This document shows positions 42,103 through 53,925 of a DNA stretch of 64,000 nt, in pieces (position 1 is the stretch's first letter; every line of letters starts with the position of its first letter). The notes beneath the pieces were generated by a model. It saw nothing but the letters and a program-made list of their open reading frames with translations. It searched no databases and had not been told where the DNA came from. The position numbers and the translations under genes are program-made. The stretch lies in assembly GCA_020639195.1 (NCBI GenBank), contig JACKHB010000002.1, positions 805,200 to 869,199 of the forward strand, in the 5' to 3' direction. This DNA comes from Phycisphaeraceae bacterium (GTDB lineage: Bacteria > Planctomycetota > Phycisphaerae > Phycisphaerales > UBA1924).

Positions 42103-43176
42103 TCACCCGATCCGTTCGCACTTGGGCTCGCGGGCCATCAGCCGGGCCAGGGCGTCGATCGGATCCAGCCCCTGGAACAGCACCGCGTGTACGGCCGAGG
42201 CGATCGGCATGTCCACCTGATGGCGGCGGGCCAGGTCGATGACCGACCGGCATGTTGCCACGCCTTCCACGACGAATCTTGAAGACTTGAGGTGATCCTC
42301 CAGCCGCTCGCCCCGACCCAGCGCCTCGCCGCACGACCGGTTGCGTCCTTCAGGGCTGAAGCAACTGGTCGCCAGATCGCCCACTCCGGCCACGCCAAAG
42401 AAGGTGTCCGCCTGGGCGCCCATCGCGACTCCCAAACGCGTGATCTCCGCGAGGCCCCGCGCCAGCAGGGCGGACTTGGCGTTGTTGCCGGCGCTGAGCC
42501 CATCCAGAATGCCCGCGGCCAGCGCGATCACGTTCTTGGTTGCCCCCGCCAACTCCACCCCCAGCACGTCCGAGTGGGTGTAGATCCGCAGCCAGCGGGT
42601 GCTGAACAGCCGCTGCACCCAGAGCGCCAGATCCGGCGATTCGCTCGCAGCGACCATCGTTGCGGGCAGCCCTCTGGCCAGTTCGGTCGCGATGGTCGGC
42701 CCGGAGAGCACGCCGATCGGCGCATTCGAACCCCGCACCTGCCCGATGACCTGAGAAGGCCGGGCCAAGGTGTTGTTCTCGACGCCCTTTGCGACCGAGA
42801 CCGCCGCGGCACCGGAGGAGATGTGTCCCGCCAGCCGCTCCCACGTGGCTCGCATGAACTGCGCCGGAATCGCCGAAACGACCAGGTCGGCGACCGCCAG
42901 ATCCGCATCCTTGACGCAGACTCGAACCTCGTCAGGCAGCGCAAATCCGGGCAACCTCGGCGACCGACGGGTCTGGCTCAGTTCTCCCGCTTCCCGCTCA
43001 TCGTGACCCCACACGATCACCGTGGGGATGGGGTGTTCGCCGGTCCCCCTTGCACGATCCGCCGACGAGAGCACCGAGGCGCACACCAGCCCCATCTGGC
43101 CCAGCCCCAGGACCGCGATCACCGGGGCTCTCCCCGGCGGGATCAGGGGCGGAATCTGTGGAGAGGGAAGGCTCAT
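42103..43176 (-). CDS. gpsA: NAD(P)-dependent glycerol-3-phosphate dehydrogenase
   Basis: A 357-residue enzyme reducing dihydroxyacetone phosphate to sn-glycerol 3-phosphate, the backbone for phospholipids. Motifs in order are the Rossmann loop VLGLGQMGL, SVAKGVENNT, GVLSGPTIATELARGLPATMV, the catalytic lysine in ELAGATKNVIALAAGILDGL, and GVGDLATSCFSPEGRNR. Start at the ATG 43176; family homology begins about 15 residues later, after a Pro-rich stretch. It is divergent from the metal ATPase (118 bases) and its stop lies 68 bases past the OmcB terminator on the other side. Confidence 0.94.
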   Translation of the reverse strand: MSLPSPQIPPLIPPGRAPVIAVLGLGQMGLVCASVLSSADRARGTGEHPIPTVIVWGHDEREAGELSQTRRSPRLPGFALPDEVRVCVKDADLAVADLVVSAIPAQFMRATWERLAGHISSGAAAVSVAKGVENNTLARPSQVIGQVRGSNAPIGVLSGPTIATELARGLPATMVAASESPDLALWVQRLFSTRWLRIYTHSDVLGVELAGATKNVIALAAGILDGLSAGNNAKSALLARGLAEITRLGVAMGAQADTFFGVAGVGDLATSCFSPEGRNRSCGEALGRGERLEDHLKSSRFVVEGVATCRSVIDLARRHQVDMPIASAVHAVLFQGLDPIDALARLMAREPKCERIG

Positions 43177-43294
43177 GCGCGGGTGCGAACCGCTCCTTCG
43201 CGGCTGGCGTAGGGTAGACGGCCCTCGCCAGCGCGGGCCCTGTACCATTGGCCCCGTTTCGGCACGATGCGCTCTCCCCTTGGAGCCTTGGACC

Positions 43295-45367
43295 ATGGCG
43301 ACCGCCGACTCGATCGAACTGCGGCATCAGCACGAACACACACACTCCCACGAGCAGGGCCCGAGCCGGATGACCTGCTGCGCCCACCACGAGATGGGCA
43401 ACATCGAGAAGTGGATGTTCTGGTATCTCGTCGGGGGGGTGCTGGTGCTCACCACCGTGATCGCCGGCTGGTTCGGCAGGGCCTCGGGGGTGATGCAGAT
43501 CCCCGCGCTGATCGGAGCCCTGTTCCTGGGTGCCCCGCTGTTCTGGGCCGCCATCACGGAGGTCCGCCAGCGCCGGGTCGGGTCTTCGGCTCTGGTTGCG
43601 ATCGCCATTCTCGCGGCGATCGCGACGGAGGAATACACGACGGCGGGCATCCTCGCCTTCATCCTTCTGATTGCGGATCAGTTTGTCCGACATACGGCGT
43701 TCGGCGCCCAGCGAGCCATCGAGGAATTGGTGCAGCTCACGCCGGACACGGCCCGGGTCATAGATGAGGCGGGTGCGGAGTCTGAAGTCAGCCTGGGTGC
43801 GGTCCAGGTCGGCATGACGGTGCGAATCCGACCCGGGGAGAATCTGCCGGTCGACGGCGTCGTGCGCCGGGGACGATCCACGATCAACCAAGCCTCGCTG
43901 ACCGGCGAGGCCGTGCCCATCGAGGTGGCATCGGGAGACCCGGTGTACGCCGGCACGACGAACCTCACCGGCCAGATCGATGTCGAGGCCACGCTGGTTG
44001 GCGGCGAGACCACGATCGGCAAGGTCACCAAGCTCATTCGCGAGGCCGAGGACAGCCGAACACCCCGCCAGTTGCTGATTGAACAGGTCGCCCGGTTCTT
44101 CGTGCCGGTGGCGCTGGCGGTCGCCGCGGTGGTGTGGTTCATCAACGCGCGCAGCCCCGACGCGGCGGACAAGGCCGAGGCCGCGCGTCGAGCCATCACG
44201 GTGCTGATCGTGTCGTGTCCCGCCGCGTTGCTGCTGGCGAGTCCCAGCGCCATGGTCGCGGCGTTCGCGTCCGCGGCGCGCCTGGGCATCCTCGTCAAGC
44301 AGACAAACTATCTCGAGACCGCGGCCAATGTGGACGCGGTAGTCTTCGACAAGACGGGGACAATCACGACCGGGCGGTTCGGCGTGGCGAAGCTGGCCCC
44401 GGCCGACGGGATTGAGGGCGCCGATCTGCTCCGGGCCGCCGCGAACGGCGAGCAGCATTCCAATCACCCCCTCGCGCAGTCCATTCTGACCACCGCCAAG
44501 GCCGCGCGGATCGAGCCCGACGGATCGTCCGACTTCGAGGAGGTGCACGGACGCGGAGTGCGAGCCCAGACGACGATGGGCGAGGTGTGCGTGGGACGCG
44601 CTTCGTGGCTGGTGGAACTCAAGCCCGAGATCCGCGATCAGGTCAAGGGCGTGGAGGGCAAGATCGAGGGCATGACCGGCGTGCACGTCATGCTCGACGG
44701 GCGCTACATGGGCGTGGTCGGACTGGAAGACAAGGTGCGGGCTGGCTCCAAGGCGGTGGTCCAGGAGCTGCGCGACATGGGTGTGCGCTCGGTCGCCATC
44801 TTCACCGGCGATCGGCTCAGCGTCGCCAAGCGCGTCGGAGTCGCCGTCGGCGTGGACGCGATCGAGGCCGAGTGCCTGCCCGAGGAGAAACACCAGCAAA
44901 TCGTCGCGCTCTCCGAGCGCGGCTACCGCACGATGATGGTTGGCGACGGCATCAACGACGGCCCGAGCCTCGCGGCGGCGGACGTCGGGGTCGCCATGGG
45001 CCTTTCGGGTTCGGACATTGCGACGAATTCGGCGGGCGTCGCGCTGATGACCGACGATCTGAACCGGATTCCCTTCCTGATCCAACTGGCCCGACGCACT
45101 CGCGGCATCATCGGTCAGAACGTCGCGGCGTCGATCCTCATCGTGATCGTCGGTCTGATCCTCGCCTCGACGGGCCTGCTGCAGGTGTGGTTCGCCGCGC
45201 TGTATCACTTTGTCGGCGAGGTCTTCGTGCTCGGCAATTCGTTCCGACTCTTCCGATTCGGTGAGGGATTCGCCGAAGCGGAGGAGGCCGCGACGCAGCG
45301 CCAGAAGTTCCTTCATCGCCGCGAAGCCAGCGTGCGAGGCTTGGCTCCCAAGGCGCAGCCGGCCTAG
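43295..45367 (+). CDS. P1B-type heavy-metal ATPase with altered metal-site motif
   Basis: A 690-residue P-type ATPase that pumps a transition metal out of the cytoplasm. The N-terminus is a His/Cys-rich tail (RHQHEHTHSHEQ, then MTCCAHH) in place of a ferredoxin-like metal domain. Standard catalytic motifs are LTGEAVP, the phosphorylated aspartate in DKTGTITTG, and GDGINDGPSLAAADVGVAMG. The transmembrane metal motif is SCPA (LIVSCPAALLLASP), not the usual CPC, SPC or CPH, and the last helix has YHFVGEVFVLGNSFRL where zinc pumps have an aspartate. So the transported ion cannot be assigned. GGAG lies nine bases before the ATG at 43295. A lone gene. Confidence 0.9.
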   Translation: MATADSIELRHQHEHTHSHEQGPSRMTCCAHHEMGNIEKWMFWYLVGGVLVLTTVIAGWFGRASGVMQIPALIGALFLGAPLFWAAITEVRQRRVGSSALVAIAILAAIATEEYTTAGILAFILLIADQFVRHTAFGAQRAIEELVQLTPDTARVIDEAGAESEVSLGAVQVGMTVRIRPGENLPVDGVVRRGRSTINQASLTGEAVPIEVASGDPVYAGTTNLTGQIDVEATLVGGETTIGKVTKLIREAEDSRTPRQLLIEQVARFFVPVALAVAAVVWFINARSPDAADKAEAARRAITVLIVSCPAALLLASPSAMVAAFASAARLGILVKQTNYLETAANVDAVVFDKTGTITTGRFGVAKLAPADGIEGADLLRAAANGEQHSNHPLAQSILTTAKAARIEPDGSSDFEEVHGRGVRAQTTMGEVCVGRASWLVELKPEIRDQVKGVEGKIEGMTGVHVMLDGRYMGVVGLEDKVRAGSKAVVQELRDMGVRSVAIFTGDRLSVAKRVGVAVGVDAIEAECLPEEKHQQIVALSERGYRTMMVGDGINDGPSLAAADVGVAMGLSGSDIATNSAGVALMTDDLNRIPFLIQLARRTRGIIGQNVAASILIVIVGLILASTGLLQVWFAALYHFVGEVFVLGNSFRLFRFGEGFAEAEEAATQRQKFLHRREASVRGLAPKAQPA

Positions 45368-45532
45368 GTCCATCGGGTTATCGGCCGACAGCCAAATATC
45401 TGGTCTTTGATCGCATCACAGGCTCGAATGCCTTGATATTCTGTTCGATCGGTCGCGCCCTGGGGCTATATTCGAAGTCAGAGGCGCCGCCCGCGCGGGG
45501 CCCATTGCCGCTATTGAGAGAGGAACACACGC

Positions 45533-47188
45533 ATGAAACGCAGTCCATTCGCCGCGGGTCTGGCCCTTGCTCTGTCCGCCGGGGCCGCGCTGGCTCAGAC
45601 CGATCTGCTTCCCGACATCATCATCGATAAGAACTACCTGTACGACAACTACATCGAGACGGTCTCGGGGCGCACGTACGTCAGGCTCTCCAACGGAACC
45701 GCGAACATCGGCGCCGGGAAGCTGTATCTGCGAGGCGGCAACGTGATCGGCGGCAACCAGCAGGAGGTGATCCAGCGGATCTACCGCGACGACGGGACCT
45801 ACTGGGAGCGGACGGCAGGGACGTTCATCTACCATCCGGGGCACGGCCACATCCACTACAACGAGTGGTGCGAGTATCGCGTCCGAGAGGTCCTCGCCAA
45901 CGATGGAGTGGGCGACATCCTCGCGGTCGGAAACAAGACCAGTTTCTGCATCCTTGACCTGCGCGTGTACGACAATTCATTGCCCGGCTTTCCTCCCGGC
46001 GGGGAATTCAACTCGTGCGGCACCGCGATCCAGGGCCTGTCTGTCGGGTGGGAAGATATCTACAGCAACAGCCTGTCCGGTCAGGCGATCGACATCACGG
46101 GCATCCCGGACGGCGAATACTGGCTCGAGTCGGAAGTGGATCCGAACAACAATTCGCTGGAGAGCAACGAGGGGAACAACGTCGAGCGTATCAAGCTCTT
46201 CCTCGGCAGCGGCGGGACGCTCGAGCCCGACGCGTACGAGGAGAACGACAGCCGGACGGACGTGAACGCCCGGCAAGAGGGCGGCCCGTTCAGCCCCAAT
46301 CTCGGTCCGACTGGGCCGGAGACTGTGATCACCGATCTCACCATCGACGGTCCGGGAGACGATGACTACTTCAAGTTCTACATGCCCGCGACCGGAACCG
46401 GCAGCGACCTCATCCGCATCGAGTTCGTGCACGCCATTGGCGATCTCGACATGGAGCTGCAGAACTCCAGTGGCGGCACGCTTGCGCGGTCCGATGGCGT
46501 CTCCAACTTCGAGCAGATCACGCTTAGCGGCCGGCCGGCCGGCTGGTACTTCATCCGCGTGTATGGCTATGCCGGCGCCATCAGCCCGCTCTACACACTG
46601 ACAGTCAATCCTTCCAGTAATCAGACTCCCCAGATCGACGTGCTGACGCCTCCAGCGGGCGACACCGTGCTCCAGCGCGGCGCCGACGGCTACCTGGTCG
46701 AGTGGGATGTCAACGACCCCGAGTCCAATCAGACGTGGGTCTCGATCTATCTGAATGACCAGCCGGTGCTGGACGGAACGGAATTCCTGCTCGATTCGAG
46801 CCTCAACTCTCCAGGAGCCGGCGGCGGGTACCTGATCAACTCCGCGGAGTTTGCCGAGGGAACCTACTGGGTCTACGCCTCGGTGACCGACGGCGGCAGT
46901 ATCGGTGGCTCGTGGTCGGACGGGACCGTCACTTGGGTTGATCTGGAGTGCCAGGCGGATCTGACCGGCTCTTCCGATCCGAACGATCCCGGATACGGCA
47001 TTCCCGACGGCGTTGTGGATGCCAACGATTTCTTCTTTTACCTCGATCTTTTCGCCGCGGGCGACTTGCGGGCCGACTACACAACCTCCAGCGACCCGAA
47101 CAACCCGTTCTACGGCGTGCCCGACGGCGTCGTGGACTCGAACGATTTCTTCTACTTCCTCGATCGATTCGTCGAGGGATGCCCGTAA
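45533..47188 (+). CDS. Secreted lysyl-oxidase-like protein with PPC domain and dockerin
   Basis: A 551-residue exported protein. The signal peptide is residues 1-22. Residues about 25-215 form a lysyl-oxidase-like domain: copper-binding histidines in YHPGHGHIHY (His101, 104, 106, 108), the cofactor-forming lysine Lys135 in GNKTSFC and its partner Tyr177 in GWEDIY, followed by QAIDITGIPDGEYWLESEVDP and NNNSLESNEGNNVERI. Human LOX forms its quinone from the matching Lys and Tyr. A pre-peptidase C-terminal (PPC) domain (about 265-365), an Ig-like domain (about 365-475) and a two-part dockerin with enlarged calcium loops follow. It may oxidise peptidyl lysine or amines outside the cell; activity is inferred. 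Confidence 0.85.
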   Translation: MKRSPFAAGLALALSAGAALAQTDLLPDIIIDKNYLYDNYIETVSGRTYVRLSNGTANIGAGKLYLRGGNVIGGNQQEVIQRIYRDDGTYWERTAGTFIYHPGHGHIHYNEWCEYRVREVLANDGVGDILAVGNKTSFCILDLRVYDNSLPGFPPGGEFNSCGTAIQGLSVGWEDIYSNSLSGQAIDITGIPDGEYWLESEVDPNNNSLESNEGNNVERIKLFLGSGGTLEPDAYEENDSRTDVNARQEGGPFSPNLGPTGPETVITDLTIDGPGDDDYFKFYMPATGTGSDLIRIEFVHAIGDLDMELQNSSGGTLARSDGVSNFEQITLSGRPAGWYFIRVYGYAGAISPLYTLTVNPSSNQTPQIDVLTPPAGDTVLQRGADGYLVEWDVNDPESNQTWVSIYLNDQPVLDGTEFLLDSSLNSPGAGGGYLINSAEFAEGTYWVYASVTDGGSIGGSWSDGTVTWVDLECQADLTGSSDPNDPGYGIPDGVVDANDFFFYLDLFAAGDLRADYTTSSDPNNPFYGVPDGVVDSNDFFYFLDRFVEGCP

Positions 47189-47212
47189 GGCCATGAGTCC
47201 GAGAACCGCACG

Positions 47213-47247
47213 AACCGCCCCCGAATCCCTCGGGGGCGGTTTTCTTT
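47213..47247 (+). terminator. Rho-independent terminator of the lysyl oxidase gene
   Basis: A perfect 12-base stem, AACCGCCCCCGA with TCGGGGGCGGTT, and loop ATCCC is followed by TTCTTTC. It starts 25 bases after the lysyl-oxidase-like gene and separates it from the trypsin-like protease gene. Confidence 0.93.
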
Positions 47248-47386
47248 CGGGTGAGTGCTTCGGGCCGCCATGCCAAACTTTGGTGATGCCTCTCGACGAG
47301 ACTCGCGCCGTCCGCTATTCCTATGTCCCTCGTGGCGGGTCGCGTCGACCCCAACAACAACCGGCGCGTTCAACGAAGGAGTTCGT

Positions 47387-49468
47387 ATGCGAAGCGCCCT
47401 AAAGGTCGCGTTGGCGGCGGGCTTGTCCGCCTCCTCGGGCGTCGCGACCGCTCAGTTCGCCTCGGTCTTCGATGCACCCGACCCGATACTGCCCAACATC
47501 GACACGCCGTTGTTTTCGGTCGATGAGCAATCCGGTCTGGTAAGCAATCTCGATGGCCCGCCGAGGGTGGTCTGGAAGGCAACCGTGCACGTGCCCGGCG
47601 CGCGGTGGATGCGGCTGCGGTTGGCGGACGTCGTGCTCGCGGGAATGCCGGACCGTGAAGACGCGTCGTACCTTCGAATCTCTTCCGCGGTCGATGGTGC
47701 GGTCCAGTTTCTCAATCAGCGGCACGTGGCCCAATGGGGGCTGACCAGCGCATACTTCAACGGCGACATGGTCACGGTTGAGATCATCGCTTCGGCCGGT
47801 ACCGGAGACAATCACGCGGCGGTCGTCGGCGCTTGGGCGGACGTCGGCGAGATCGGCGTGCAGTCGATCTGCGGCGGCACAGACGACCGCGTGCTCAGCG
47901 ACGACCCCCGGTCGGCGCGGTACCTCCCCGCGGGATGCACGGCGTGGCTGATCGATGACAGCCAGCACTGCTTCGGCTCGGCGGGGCATTGTGTATCGGG
48001 TAGTGGCGTGCTCGAGTTCAACGTTCCATTGTCGGGAGCGGGCGGCTCGATTGTCCATCCGCCACCGGAAGATCAGTACGCCGTCGACGCGACCTCGATG
48101 CAATTCACCAACGGTGGCGTCGGCAACGATTGGTCGTATTTCGGCGCCTTCGAGAATTCGAACACCGGGCTCACGCCGTACGAGGCCCAGGGAAGTGTGT
48201 CGTACGTATTGGCGACAACCGCACCATCCGTGCAAGGGCAGACGATCCGCATCACCGGATACGGCACGGTGTCGTCGCCGATCGATCCTCGGTGGAACCA
48301 AGTGCAAAAGACGCACACGGGGCCATACTTCCGGGAGTCCGGCACGACGCTGCAGTACCAGGTCGATACCACGGGCGGGAACAGCGGGTCGGCCGTGCAG
48401 AACGACACCGACGGCGTTGTGATCGGGGTGCACACCCACGCCGGATGCAGCGCGACGAACGGGAACCAGGGAACGAGCGTCGAGCACACCGGATGGCTCA
48501 ACGCCCGCAGCGCTCCCGAGGGCGTCTGCGGAGAGCCGCCTCCGCCTCCCGACTTCGATCTCTTCGGCGCCTCTTCGACCCTGGGACAGGTCGGTTCTAT
48601 TAACCTGGACACTCGCGAGTTTGGTGTCGCTGCGACGCCAGGGCTGACCATCAGCGGAATGGCGTACGACCCCGCTCGGCGCGCGTTCTATCTCTGCACG
48701 GCCAGTCCTTCGGTGCTGTATCGGATGGATGAGGATACGTATGAGTTTTCGACGGTCGGCACCATCGACGCGCTAGGCGTGGCAATCGCTGGGCTGGCAT
48801 TCGATCCTCACTCTCGCACACTCTTCGGAATAGATCAGCTGTCGGGAGGACTGTTTGCGATCGACATCGACACGGCCGCCGCGGCGTTGATCGGTGCGAC
48901 CGGCAGCACCGGCATCGGCGCGATCGATTTCGACGCCGATGACGGTGTGCTGTACGGCATCGATGACACGGTCGTCCCTTCGGTGCTCGTGATCATCGAC
49001 CCGACGAGCGGCGCGACCTCGACGGTCGGCAGCCTGGGAGGATTGGCCGTGGACTGCGATGGGCTGGCATGGCGGCCACGGGATGGGAAGCTCTACACCG
49101 TCAGCGATCCGCAGGACCTGATCTTTGAGATCGACAAGGCCACTGGCGCCGCGACCCAGATCGGCCCTCTTCTGGGCGCCGATCTCAACGGCACCTACGG
49201 ACTCGCCGCGGGCTTCGACAATCCACCGTGCGTCGCAGACCTGACCGGCTCGAATGACCCCAATGATCCCGGCTACGGCGTGCCCGATGGCACCGTCGAC
49301 GCCGACGACTTCTTCTACTTCCTGGACCTCTTCGCCTCGGGCGATCCCGACGCGGACCTGACCGGATCGAGCGATCCCGACAGCGGCAGCTACGGCGTGC
49401 CGGACGGGGTCATCGATGCCGACGACTTCTTCTACTATCTCGATCGGTTCAGCGCGGGGTGTGCGTAA
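47387..49468 (+). CDS. Secreted trypsin-like serine protease with propeller-like domain and dockerin
   Basis: A 693-residue exported protein with a signal peptide (about 1-22). The N-terminal 120 residues are a beta-sandwich of unknown type. A chymotrypsin-fold protease follows with the catalytic His in SAGHC, Asp in NDWSYFG and Ser in TTGGNSGSAV (all in the usual order). Residues about 415-610 form repeated beta-strands that may be a small propeller (ISGMAYDPARRAFYL, IAGLAFDPHSRTLFGID, IGAIDFDADDGVLYGID, CDGLAWRPRDGKLY). A dockerin with long calcium loops ends the protein, like that of the preceding gene. AAGGAG precedes the ATG at 47387. Confidence 0.85.
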   Translation: MRSALKVALAAGLSASSGVATAQFASVFDAPDPILPNIDTPLFSVDEQSGLVSNLDGPPRVVWKATVHVPGARWMRLRLADVVLAGMPDREDASYLRISSAVDGAVQFLNQRHVAQWGLTSAYFNGDMVTVEIIASAGTGDNHAAVVGAWADVGEIGVQSICGGTDDRVLSDDPRSARYLPAGCTAWLIDDSQHCFGSAGHCVSGSGVLEFNVPLSGAGGSIVHPPPEDQYAVDATSMQFTNGGVGNDWSYFGAFENSNTGLTPYEAQGSVSYVLATTAPSVQGQTIRITGYGTVSSPIDPRWNQVQKTHTGPYFRESGTTLQYQVDTTGGNSGSAVQNDTDGVVIGVHTHAGCSATNGNQGTSVEHTGWLNARSAPEGVCGEPPPPPDFDLFGASSTLGQVGSINLDTREFGVAATPGLTISGMAYDPARRAFYLCTASPSVLYRMDEDTYEFSTVGTIDALGVAIAGLAFDPHSRTLFGIDQLSGGLFAIDIDTAAAALIGATGSTGIGAIDFDADDGVLYGIDDTVVPSVLVIIDPTSGATSTVGSLGGLAVDCDGLAWRPRDGKLYTVSDPQDLIFEIDKATGAATQIGPLLGADLNGTYGLAAGFDNPPCVADLTGSNDPNDPGYGVPDGTVDADDFFYFLDLFASGDPDADLTGSSDPDSGSYGVPDGVIDADDFFYYLDRFSAGCA

Positions 49469-49554
49469 GGCTGACGGGTTCGCTCTCCGGAGCGCCGAAG
49501 GGGCTGAGGGCCGCTGGCGAGTTTCCGCGCGCTGTGATGCGCGACCATCATCGG

Positions 49555-50922
49555 TCACAGCGGGTCGGCGCCGGTCACCATGCGCGCTTTGGCAAGCGTC
49601 TCGTGCCACTCCGCTTCGGGCAGCGAGTCGAGAACGATCCCGGCGCCCGCGTGATACTCGGCCGTCGCATCTCGCATCACGCCCATTTCGTCGACCCTCC
49701 CGCGCAGGCACAGGGTGCGGATTGAGACGGCCAGATCGCATCGCCCCGAGTCGTGCATCACGCCCACGCAGCCGCAGTAGGGTCCGCGCGCCACGGGCTC
49801 GAGCGAGTCGATGATCTGCATCGCCCGAACCTTGGGCGCCCCTGTCACCGAGCCCGGCGGGAAGCACGCCAGGATCAGATCGGCGGGCGTCCGCTCGTCC
49901 CGCACACGGCCCGACACGGTTGCGACAGCCTGCAGCACGGCGCCGTCGCCGGTCGCGTGACGCTCGATCTCCCGGCGCGATTCCACGCGCACCGTCCCGG
50001 GCTCGCACTCGCGAGACAGATCGTTGCGGGAGAGATCCACGATCATGTCCAGCTCAGCCCGGTCTTTTTCACACCCGACGAGCTCCGAGGGATCCGCGTC
50101 TCCAGCTCGGGTGCCCTTCATGGGGCGCGTGATCGCACGACGCGTCAGAGGATCGAACGAGAGGAACAGCTCGGGACTCAGAGACAGCACGATCCGGCCG
50201 TGCTCGCCATCGCGGTCCTCGAGCAGCGCGCCATACCGGGCGTTGGCCCGACGGCCGAGCCGCTGTGCCAGCGCGCGCGGGCAACCCTCGAAGGTGGCGC
50301 GCAGTCGGTGCGCCAGATTGACCTGGAACGCGTCGCCGGCCCGGAGCAGCTCGATCACTCGCGCGACGTCGCGTTCGAACGCCGACCGACCGGTTTCGGA
50401 ACGCCACGGCCCCAGGCAGAATGGCCGAGCGACGACGGCTGCATGTGGAACGGGCGCGGGATCGCAGCGGAAGAACGTCGCGACCGGCCACGCGCTCGCG
50501 CGGCGTTGTCTGACGGACGATGTGGGTTCGAGCGTGCGGCCCAACTCGTACGACAGCCAGAACAACCACGCGCCATCTCCGCATCCGGAGCGCCCGCAGA
50601 TCGAGCGCAATGCGTCGATCGCGTCATCGCCCGTCCAGCAGCGAACGACCTCCGATGGATTCGCGGCGATCGTCGGGAATCCCCGTGGATCTCCGTCGTT
50701 GTTCCACGTCGCGGCTGCCGCGCGGTCCAGAGCGACCGTCGCAAGTGCGACGCGGCAGTTGCCAGCACGCCCGAGCCGGTCTGGAGTTCGCGGGAAGACG
50801 GCGATCCACGATGGTACGAGCCGATGCGAGCGCTCGGGCGCCCATTCGCTTGACCCGCCCCGCCGCTCGCCAACGATTCCATTCCATTCGCGCGCCTGGA
50901 CCACCAAACAGGCTACGAGCAT
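49555..50922 (-). CDS. pabB: Chorismate-utilising synthase component I (PabB/TrpE type)
   Basis: A 455-residue enzyme that aminates chorismate, most likely 4-amino-4-deoxychorismate synthase (folate pathway). Motifs are GDAFQVNLAHRLR, SPELFLSFDPLTR with the PMKGTRAG segment, KDRAELDMIVDLSRNDLSR, FPPGSVTGAPKVRAMQIIDSLE and EYHAGAGIVLDS, as in PabB, TrpE and the MbtI group. PabB is preferred over TrpE because of the PMKGT-type, short N-terminal domain and lack of adjacent trp genes; the lysine of PMKGT is the PabB nucleophile. The start is uncertain: an ATG at 50922 is taken. It is divergent from ppdK. No glutamine amidotransferase (PabA) is adjacent. Confidence 0.82.
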   Translation of the reverse strand: MLVACLVVQAREWNGIVGERRGGSSEWAPERSHRLVPSWIAVFPRTPDRLGRAGNCRVALATVALDRAAAATWNNDGDPRGFPTIAANPSEVVRCWTGDDAIDALRSICGRSGCGDGAWLFWLSYELGRTLEPTSSVRQRRASAWPVATFFRCDPAPVPHAAVVARPFCLGPWRSETGRSAFERDVARVIELLRAGDAFQVNLAHRLRATFEGCPRALAQRLGRRANARYGALLEDRDGEHGRIVLSLSPELFLSFDPLTRRAITRPMKGTRAGDADPSELVGCEKDRAELDMIVDLSRNDLSRECEPGTVRVESRREIERHATGDGAVLQAVATVSGRVRDERTPADLILACFPPGSVTGAPKVRAMQIIDSLEPVARGPYCGCVGVMHDSGRCDLAVSIRTLCLRGRVDEMGVMRDATAEYHAGAGIVLDSLPEAEWHETLAKARMVTGADPL

Positions 50923-50995
50923 CAATCGCCGGCCGGGCCGTTGCGCTCGATTCGGTCGCGTCGAACACGCCCCAGCGGGGAGAGGAAGAGCAGTT

Positions 50996-53833
<2,838 letters not shown>

Positions 53834-53864
53834 TCCGCGGGCCGGGCGAACACCATCAGGGCGC

Positions 53865-53902
53865 AAAAAGAGACCCCGCCCTCGCCCGAGGACGGGGTCT
53901 CT
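53865..53902 (-). terminator. Rho-independent terminator of the S9 peptidase gene
   Basis: AGAGACCCCG (53869-53878) pairs perfectly with CGGGGTCTCT (53893-53902); CTCG/CGAG extend the stem inside the loop. Five A residues at 53865-53869 give a T-run after the stem on the minus strand, so it ends the S9 peptidase transcript from the right; read the other way it may also help end ppdK. Confidence 0.85.
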
Positions 53903-53925
53903 CATTCCACGCCGCGACCGGGACT

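Noticed and set aside
42998..45373. A 791-codon minus-strand frame opposite the metal ATPase.
   Set aside because: Shadow frame rich in Arg/His/Asp; ATPase motifs are on the plus strand.
45368..45532. TATATT near 45470 and TTGATA near 45434 upstream of the lysyl oxidase gene as a promoter.
   Set aside because: The spacing is about 28 bases, too long for a sigma-70 promoter, and no better partner hexamer is present.
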